Shown: positions 58,147 to 64,000 of the stretch, in pieces
Position numbering within the stretch: position 1 is the stretch's first letter
How the letters are laid out: the number at the start of each line of letters is the position of its first letter
Assembly: GCA_016719225.1 (NCBI GenBank)
Contig: JADKAN010000004.1
Location: forward strand, 372,001-436,000
DNA from: Flavobacteriales bacterium
GTDB lineage: Bacteria; Bacteroidota; Bacteroidia; Flavobacteriales_F; PHOS-HE28
Direction of reading: 5' to 3'
DNA length: 64,000 nucleotides
Program-made: the position numbers and the translations under genes
The notes under the pieces: model-generated
What the model was told of the DNA's origin: nothing
The model's input: only the letters and a program-made list of their open reading frames with translations
Databases searched by the model: none

Positions 58147-60167
58147 ATGTTCGATCGCTCAGGCCTGTGGCCGATCCGTGCGCACTTTATCCGCCGGTTG
58201 CTGGCACAGGTGATGCTTGGTCCCGTATTAATAAATGGAGTAACGGCACAGACTTCTTGCGTTCCGCTGAGTGCGGACTGGAGTTTCCGCCAAGCCGATG
58301 ATCAACGTTGGTATTCCGCGGAAGTGCCTGGCGTGGTGCATACCGATCTCATGCGCCACGGCCTTATTCCCGATCCGTATGTCAACTTCAATGCGGACAG
58401 TGTGCAATGGATCGAGAACCAGGACTGGATCTACACACGTACGATCAATGTGGATCGCGCACTTTTGAAGAATGAACATATCGACCTTGTCTTCAAAGGG
58501 CTCGACACGTTCGCCGAGGTGTACTTGAACGATGAACCGCTCTGCAAGGCGGACAACATGTTCCGTTCCTGGGAATGGCCGATCAGAAGATGTTACGACG
58601 CGGCGCCAATGAACTGAAGGTGATCTTCAGAAGCCCCATCGCCGAAGGGAAAAGCTTCGAGACTCTTACGGCTTGCAGTTGCCTCACGACAACGACCCCC
58701 GGCGGAGAAAGCCCGTACATCCGGAAAGCAGCATACCAGTTCGGCTGGGATTTCGCGCCGCGCTTAGTAAGCAACGGCATTTGGCAGCCGGTGGAATTGC
58801 GCTGCTGGAGATCTTCCCGGATGATCTCCTTGCAAGTGCAACAGCAGTTTGCTGCCGACAGTATTCATGCGACCATCCATGCCAAAGTCCGAAGCGGTAA
58901 GGGCGCGTCACTTCAATATTTCCTCGACGACCAGTTGATGGGCGAAAGAAAGTTCCGTCCATTGGGATCGGACACGATCGACTCGCAGTTCCAATTTTCC
59001 GTCGACAAAAGCGACCTGTGGTGGCCCGCTGGATCAGGTAAGCAAGCGCTGCATCGCATACGCGTGGAAGTGCACAACGCCAAAGGAAAGCTGCTCGACG
59101 AAGCGGAATGCAACATCGGCTTCCGCAGCGTTGAATTGCGGCAGGACGTTGACAGCATCGGGCGCTCCTTCACCTTCGTCATCAACGGCGTGCCCATCTT
59201 CATGAAAGGCTGCAACATCGTTCCGCCGGACATGTTCCCCTCACTTGTCGGCGACTCCGCTTGGGTGACGTTGGTTGCTGATGCACAACGAGCAAACATG
59301 AACATGGTGCGCATCTGGGCCGGTGGGATCTACCCGCCCGATGCCTTCTTCGATGCCTGCGACACGGCGGGCATTCTTGTCTGGCAGGATTTCATGCTGG
59401 CGAACATGGTACCAGCGGAAGGTGGTTTCTTGGACAATGTACTGGCGGAAGCACGCGAACAAGTAGCACGGCTGTCCACTCATCCGAGTGTGGCTCTGCT
59501 CTGCGGGAATAACGAACTTGATGTAGCGTGGAAGAACTGGGGCTGGCAGGAGAAGTACGATCTGCACGGCGCAGAATCCGCCCGTGTCTTCCGGACCAAC
59601 TACGATCTATGGGCGCACCAACTCGCCGATGTCGCACGCGATGTTGGGCTCCTCTACACTTCGACAAGTCCGCTCAGCAACTGGGGAAGCGCGGCGGGCC
59701 TGCGCAGTGGTGACCTGCATTATTGGGGCGTGTGGCACGGCGACGAGCCTATCGCCGCCATGGCGGATAACGTCGGGCGTTTTGTCAGCGAGTACGGGTT
59801 CCAGAGCTGGCCGGACAGCGCGCTGCTCGCGAAGTACATCGACCCACAGCAGCTCTACCTCGGCAGTCCAGCGCTAAGCTTTCGTCAGCGCAGCTATAGG
59901 ACGGACGCACCGATCTGGAAAGCCATAAGGCAGGAACTCGGCGAAGAACCGAAGACCTTGGGTCGCTTCATAAAGGATAGCCAAACCGTGCAAGCGAAGG
60001 CGTACAAGATCGCGATCGAGGCCCAGATGGCCGCACAACCGCGTTGCATGGGCACGCTACTGTGGCAACTGAACGATTGCTGGCCCGGCCCAAGTTGGAG
60101 CCTTATAGACTACGAAGGCAATTGGAAGCCAGCGATGTTTGAAGTGCAGCGGTTGTATGATCATTGA
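58147..60167 (+). pseudogene. GH2 beta-mannosidase, frameshifted and C-terminally short
   Basis: A glycoside hydrolase family 2 enzyme read in two frames. Frame 1 (58147-about 58590): signal-like N-terminus, then SADWSFRQADDQRWYSAEVP and DLVFKGLDTFAEVYLND. Frame 2 (about 58590-60167): LRRGANELKVIFRSPI, YQFGWDFAPRLVSNGIWQPV, MNMVRIWAGGIYPPDAFFD, LLCGNNELDVAWKN (acid/base Glu) and VSEYGFQSWPD (nucleophile Glu). One missing base near 58590 would join them. The protein ends at LIDYEGNWKPAMFEVQRLYDH, where full-length beta-mannosidases (about 830 aa) continue into C-terminal Ig-like domains, so it is about 160 residues short. Expected role: release of terminal beta-mannose from glycans. Confidence 0.85.
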
Positions 60168-60224
60168 TACGCTGTTTTGATCAGCGGATCAGCCTCATTT
60201 TGCTGCGGCCTTCGTGCTTTACGC

Positions 60225-60410
60225 TTAACAGAACTCTACCCAAAGAAAGGCAACGGCCAAAAAGACCACCATGGCTGAACTGAAGATCGCTCGGTTGCGT
60301 GCTTTGGGGCCGGGTTCTTGCAAGGCGCGCCATTTGCGTCGATCGCGTATCGCGAACCAAAGCCAGAACAGCCATAGCACGACGACACCAATGATTTGGC
60401 CTTTGGTCAT
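60225..60410 (-). CDS. Small two-helix membrane protein
   Basis: A 61-residue protein: MTKGQIIGVVVLWLFWLWFAI (helix 1), the basic loop RDRRKWRALQEPGPKARNR, then AIFSSAMVVFLAVAFLWVEF (helix 2) and a terminal Cys. Both hydrophobic segments are long enough to span the membrane, and codon usage looks coding. No family recognised. It converges on the mannosidase with a 57-base gap. Confidence 0.6.
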   Translation of the reverse strand: MTKGQIIGVVVLWLFWLWFAIRDRRKWRALQEPGPKARNRAIFSSAMVVFLAVAFLWVEFC

Positions 60411-60454
60411 TGCATATCAGGTTGAGGTTGGAACGTCTGTTGAGAAGGTCAGGA

Positions 60455-60471
60455 CGCCAAAATTATTGGCG
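60455..60471. repeat. Small hairpin
   Basis: CGCCAA-AATTA-TTGGCG, within the 375-base gene-free stretch 60411-60785. Nothing else is evident in that stretch. Confidence 0.4.
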
Positions 60472-60785
60472 CATAAACATCCTCCTTGGAATTTAGGCTA
60501 CGTTAGCCGTAGCTCACCGTTCCAAAGCCGGAACGGTTGCCATTTTGAGTCAGTTGTAATTCACAGAGCTTTCGCTTGCAAAAGCACCTTGGAAACCGGA
60601 CGCTGGGTGGCCTGCGAATCAGAGCCTCAAACGTGCGAAACCGCGACTTCACGTTCGACGCATTTCCGCCGATTGCTCCAACGAGAATGATGCAACGAGA
60701 ATCTCTTTAACTGACCATGCGTGTGGTGTAGTAAGCCCCTTTGCAACAGAGGTATCCCATTCCTAAAACCACTAACTTCGTTGAC

Positions 60786-61035
60786 ATGAAAACCAAGGCC
60801 ACGCGACTGAGCGAAGAAGAGTGTTCTGCACACTTTGAAGGACCTGCCCGACCCCTTGGTTGCTGAAGATCTGATAGAGCAGATCCTACTTCTTCAAAAG
60901 GTGGAACGCGGGTTGGCGGACGTGCAGGCCGGTCGGACCAAAAGTCAAGAAGAAGTGAAAGAGGCCTTAATGCAACGATGGTCTGGGGAGCGCGAGCGCG
61001 GACTGATACGTATCGATCGCTCAATCCAGGGCTGA
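60786..61035 (+). pseudogene. Antitoxin-like protein, apparent frameshift
   Basis: ATG 60786 gives MKTKATRLSEEE, then the frame breaks; the +1 frame continues VLHTLKDLPDPLVAEDLIEQ, ILLLQKVERGLADVQAGRTK and SQEEVKEALMQRWSGERERG to 61035. The pieces join as about 82 residues if one extra T near 60822 is removed. 'LP....DLIE...L..K.E.GL.D...GR..S.EEVK' is the pattern of small RelB/Phd-type antitoxins. No RelE-type toxin gene follows; the next gene is a convergent XRE regulator 2 bases away. Either an orphan antitoxin or a remnant. Confidence 0.6.
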
Positions 61036-61037
61036 GG

Positions 61038-61426
61038 TCAGTCCTTCATTTTGGCGAGCAAAACGGACAGTTCTGCCAGATGCACTGAAATACTTTCGAG
61101 CAGTTTCGTATGCCCATCAAGTATATCGCAGTACCGAATGAATAGTGCTTCACTTATGCCATGTTGGTTCTGCGTATGTATGACATTGTACCCATGAGAG
61201 GCATGCTCATGCATGTTCAGCACCGGGTGACCGGCATGTAGGACCTCATCCAATGAAAGCCCATAAAATTGAGCGAGTTTCTCCAAGCCATCCGCGGTAA
61301 GTTTTGTGTGTCCACTTTCCCATTCGCTATACGCCGATTGCCAAGAACCTCAGCAATTTCTTCCTGGGTAAACTGGCGCTCTTCCCTTAGTTGCCGGATC
61401 CGCATGGCCATCTCCTTTTGTTTCAT
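61038..61426 (-). pseudogene. XRE-family HTH regulator, apparent frameshift
   Basis: From ATG 61426 the frame gives MKQKEMAMRIRQLREERQFT, QEEIAEVLG and then shifts; the next frame continues QSAYSEWESGHTKLTADGLE, KLAQFYGLSLDEVLHAGHPV and a helical C-terminal tail to 61038. Together they make a 129-residue protein: HTH_3 domain (residues 9-65) plus a C-terminal coiled region (LDGHTKLLESISVHLAELSV). One base missing near 61340 explains the break. Likely a transcriptional repressor; a partner for the adjacent antitoxin-like gene is possible. Confidence 0.7.
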
Positions 61427-61555
61427 GGGTCGGTATGGCTGAATCCTCGATTATTGATGATGATGATAGACGATATTGGACTTGTCGGTGATAACGGCCA
61501 GAAAGTTAGGCAACACTTTGCGCGGTTCACCAACGGACCCACAAAACCCAAACAA

Positions 61556-62024
61556 ATGAAACACTTACTAGGATTTGCTGCGCTGCCTTGTTAGTGGCGG
61601 GATGTCAGAAGTCAGATACCGCCTTGCCCAACAACGGCGATGGTTTGGTTGTAGGAGCCACCAAACAAGGGCCCTACCGTCAGACAATTTGTACGGGATG
61701 TGATGCGAATGGGGAGAACTGCACGGATTGTTATTGCACTGGATCTGGAGGCAGTTGCCTTCCGGATATTGTGATTGTTCGTGGCAATCTTGTCGCCATG
61801 AACAACGTCTTTACTGCCTCAACACAAAGGTCAAGTCAACGATCCAAGCTGCTTTTTCGTCAAACAGCAGCGTCTTGGCCAATTATTTGGCATCGAGTGA
61901 CATCACTGCGGTGATCAACGGCACGGAAACAGCAGCCACTGCGAAGGGTCCTGGGAACTCACGATTCATCTTAATTCGGAATTCACAAGGGGCCATCACA
62001 GCAGCATACCCCCTCTATCAGTAA
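61556..62024 (+). pseudogene. Cys-rich lipoprotein with two apparent frameshifts
   Basis: Three frames join into one protein of about 155 residues: MKHLLGFAAL (from ATG 61556), LLVAGCQKSDTALPNNGDGL ... CTGCDANGENCTDCYCTGSG (from about 61588), and YCLNTKVKSTIQAAFSSNSS ... RNSQGAITAAYPLYQ (from about 61815 to 62024). The N-terminus is a lipoprotein signal (VAGC). The Cys cluster with the spacing CxxC...CxxCxC suggests a disulfide-rich or metal-binding loop. No family recognised. Confidence 0.6.
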
Positions 62025-62373
62025 GACTTGACCACTTGCATACCAATCGTGTGGGTTGTTCTTGGGTTTGGAGCAGACATGTACATCCGATACTCCTATG
62101 CCACACAATTTCGTGGATAGCCCAGAACAGCCCACACGCGAGGTATGGCTATTTCTCGCAAGCCTTCTCCTCGAACAACATTCGATAGGACCGTTTATTA
62201 GTGGGTGCTTTGAAGAGCAAAAAAAGCACTTGATTCTTGCCACCGGGCAACGGTACATTTGATGTGCTTGCAAAAACTCCCGTGTGACGATGTTTTTGGC
62301 GGTGAAGTCCGAACCTTGCCAGTTAGAATGGTTTATTGGGTAGTCGGCATAGTGAGAAACGGAACAAAAAGCC
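62025..62373. other. Intergenic region
   Basis: A 349-base AT-richer stretch. A 68-residue plus-strand frame (62056-62262) and a longer minus-strand frame exist but neither has a recognisable pattern. Confidence 0.45.
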
Positions 62374-63615
62374 ATGATATCGGACAGCTCAAAGTATAGC
62401 GCGTTTTTTTTATTAACGGCACTGGGCGGAATCATTTTGCTGATTTGCTCGTCATCGTGCAACAGCGATGTTGGTCCGGCAAAAGCAATTGCATGGGGCG
62501 ACAGTCTCGTCTTCGACACGGGATTCCCAGTAGGCGCTCTCCAAAGCGGCGTATGCCGGTATTTGGATGCTGGCGATACAATGGAATGCGTGTATTTCTC
62601 AGATGTGGTCACGAACAAGAATATATCGATTTTCTCTTCCCGTGGGGAGTTGTTGCATGTCGTTCCGTTAGGCGAAGCACTGGACAGTCTTCAACAAATT
62701 ATCGGCGTCACCATGGTGCATCCCGATACCATAGTGCTCAGTGGGACATATAACAACAAGATCGCGATCATTGACCGGTTAGGTCATTGTTCCGTCCTCG
62801 CCAATTTGACTCCACAACTCCGTCGAACGAATGGTTTGGACTATGAGCTTTGGCCATCATTCTTCTCCCCTTTCATACTTGGGAACCGTGCCTGTTTCCA
62901 AATCTCCCTGCTATCCACTTCCATTAATGGTTATCGTGGCCAGGATGCTCCGCATGGGGATGAAGTGTATACGTACGAATGGCTGAATCGTAGTGGTCCC
63001 AACTTCGTGTCCTTTGACCTGCGCGGCCTCAGTGATAGTACCTATGTTGACTGGGGGCCGACAGTTTTGCAACGCGACACCATACACGATATCGCCAAGG
63101 TAGAGCGGATTGGCACATATGTCTGTGAGAACGGACTATGGTTCGAGTACACGATCAACAGCCCAATGATCCGCACATTGGACCCTCTCACAATGAACAC
63201 TGATCAGGAGTTCATGGTGAGATCGGCTTCGAGCGCCGTGTACCGCGAACCGGTCATGTTGCCCAAGGAGGGGATCACGGCCTTGCAGGATTCCGTGAAT
63301 GACCGGTTATACAATGGCGGCTTCATTGAGACCATCCATTTCGATCGGCCCAACAAGCACTACTTGGTAGTGCTGCGCCACCGGCTGATCAAGGAAACCG
63401 ACAGTGGGAAGGTGCATTTACGCGGCGGCTTCACCGTGCAGGAATACGATGGCGAATTCAAGTTGATGAAAGAGACAGTTATTACTGACAACAAGCATCT
63501 GATGCCGTATATGCTTTGCTTCTCGAAGGGTACCTACGTGATGAGGGCGGAGAATAGGCAAGAGCAAATGCAGGGCATCCATATCTTCGATCGCATTCAA
63601 TTGGATGGGAACTAA
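62374..63615 (+). CDS. DUF4221-like lipoprotein
   Basis: A 413-residue lipoprotein: MISDSSKYSAFFLLTALGGI ... LLICSSSCNSD (lipid Cys about 29). The body has propeller-like strands (ISIFSSRGELLHVVPLG, YNNKIAIIDRLGHCSVL, IRTLDPLTMNTDQEF) in the manner of the Bacteroidota DUF4221/BF3886-type proteins, a family of unknown function. The stop overlaps the next lipoprotein gene by 11 bases, indicating an operon. Family assignment is from memory of layout and length, not a clear motif. Confidence 0.65.
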   Translation: MISDSSKYSAFFLLTALGGIILLICSSSCNSDVGPAKAIAWGDSLVFDTGFPVGALQSGVCRYLDAGDTMECVYFSDVVTNKNISIFSSRGELLHVVPLGEALDSLQQIIGVTMVHPDTIVLSGTYNNKIAIIDRLGHCSVLANLTPQLRRTNGLDYELWPSFFSPFILGNRACFQISLLSTSINGYRGQDAPHGDEVYTYEWLNRSGPNFVSFDLRGLSDSTYVDWGPTVLQRDTIHDIAKVERIGTYVCENGLWFEYTINSPMIRTLDPLTMNTDQEFMVRSASSAVYREPVMLPKEGITALQDSVNDRLYNGGFIETIHFDRPNKHYLVVLRHRLIKETDSGKVHLRGGFTVQEYDGEFKLMKETVITDNKHLMPYMLCFSKGTYVMRAENRQEQMQGIHIFDRIQLDGN

Positions 63616-64000
63616 TTCCAAACTGGCCATAGTCGCCTTATCCTTGATCGCGAGCTGCCATAACGGAAGTTCCGTTGATGATGGTGATGCTGGGCGCCTG
63701 AGCCATCTGGTGCGTCAGTATCGCAAAGATGAACCTATGTCAAAGCTTCGTTCCATTCTCGTTGTCACTGAGGAAAGCTGCCCCACATGCAACAAGTCCT
63801 TTGCTTTGCTGGTGGACAATTACTTGGAAGATAGCACCTCTCTTGTCTGGGTAAGCGCCACGGGCAGCATGGTGGACATCACTCCGTTCCGTTCAAAGCC
63901 CGATCGCGTGGTCTGGGATTACGGCGATAGTCTGCAGGCTTTAGGTATCATCCACGGTTCGGGGGCCATTTTTCTGGAAGGGGGGCGAAGCGACACGGTT
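63605..64000 (+). CDS. Lipoprotein with CPTC motif, cut by the right edge
   Basis: 132 residues are visible and the frame is open at 64000. Signal MGTNSKLAIVALSLIASC (lipid Cys18), then a linker and LRSILVVTEESCPTCNKSFA, a CxxC placed after a beta strand as in thioredoxin-like folds, followed by SLVWVSATG and IIHGSGAIFLE. It may be a periplasmic thiol-disulfide protein or simply use the Cys pair structurally. It starts inside the preceding gene (11-base overlap), so the two are probably co-translated. Confidence 0.75.
   Translation, partial: MGTNSKLAIVALSLIASCHNGSSVDDGDAGRLSHLVRQYRKDEPMSKLRSILVVTEESCPTCNKSFALLVDNYLEDSTSLVWVSATGSMVDITPFRSKPDRVVWDYGDSLQALGIIHGSGAIFLEGGRSDTV

Noticed and set aside
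62056..62262. 68-residue ORF
   Set aside because: Short, Ser/Glu-mixed and without family or start context; could not be supported.
61983..62618. 211-residue minus-strand ORF
   Set aside because: It runs antisense into the N-terminus of a clear lipoprotein gene and has no recognisable features.

Overview
The window is a chromosome segment of a Bacteroidota bacterium, most likely an uncultured Flavobacteriales lineage with GC clearly above 50%. The evidence is several secreted proteins with type IX secretion (T9SS) C-terminal sorting domains of the 'FPNP' type, Bacteroidota-style promoters (TAnnTTTG -7 boxes) with no Shine-Dalgarno pattern, and typical family markers: DUF4270 lipoprotein, MurF-Alr fusion, MoaC-MoaB fusion, bifunctional DAHP synthase/chorismate mutase, and a LytTR/LytS pair. 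Two poly-G stretches (12.73 and 48.06 kb) and several one-base frameshifts suggest a draft or long-read metagenome assembly.

Layout. 0-8 kb: start of panC (leaving the window on the left), a short GT5 starch-synthase-like protein, a DUF4270 lipoprotein, glmS, a TM2 protein, Mn-type superoxide dismutase, a small lipoprotein, an S41 protease, a dCMP deaminase and tRNA-Leu(CAA). 8-17.8 kb: a large T9SS cargo protein, glycyl-tRNA synthetase, a four-helix-bundle gene inside a 17-bp inverted repeat, a damaged antitoxin/PIN-toxin pair, a DUF3109 gene bracketed by inverted repeats, then nrdB and nrdA with two 20-bp palindromes just before nrdA. 17.8-22.5 kb is an accessory island: an AT-richer three-gene operon (possible ART-fold toxin, small acidic protein, SecB-like chaperone) that looks like a toxin-antitoxin-chaperone module, then four tandem REP/BIME-like units and a RAYT-type transposase.

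22.5-31.8 kb holds a phosphatase-TPR-sulfotransferase fusion, a TPR membrane protein and a run of T9SS or secreted repeat proteins. 31.8-41.3 kb is mostly housekeeping: murF-alr, tdk, a Pro/Ala/Lys-rich protein, an M28 peptidase, rsmI, a quinone oxidoreductase and DAHP synthase/chorismate mutase. 41.3-49.1 kb has a 932-aa FG-GAP/UnbV T9SS protein and a tightly packed molybdenum-cofactor cluster (ThiF-like, TSUP transporter, moeA, mobA, moaD, moaE, moaCB). 49.1-58.1 kb has an SGNH-like hydrolase, a nucleoid-associated protein, a LytTR regulator with a large propeller-sensor kinase, a lipoprotein and a helical-repeat protein. 58.1-62.0 kb is rich in interrupted genes (GH2 beta-mannosidase, antitoxin-like protein, XRE regulator, Cys-rich lipoprotein). 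The window ends in a DUF4221-like lipoprotein and a CxxC lipoprotein cut by the right edge.

The best candidate for an undescribed system is the SecB-associated three-gene operon at 17980-19365. The REP/RAYT array next to it and the repeat-bracketed cassettes at 11.9-13.6 kb are the next most informative features.
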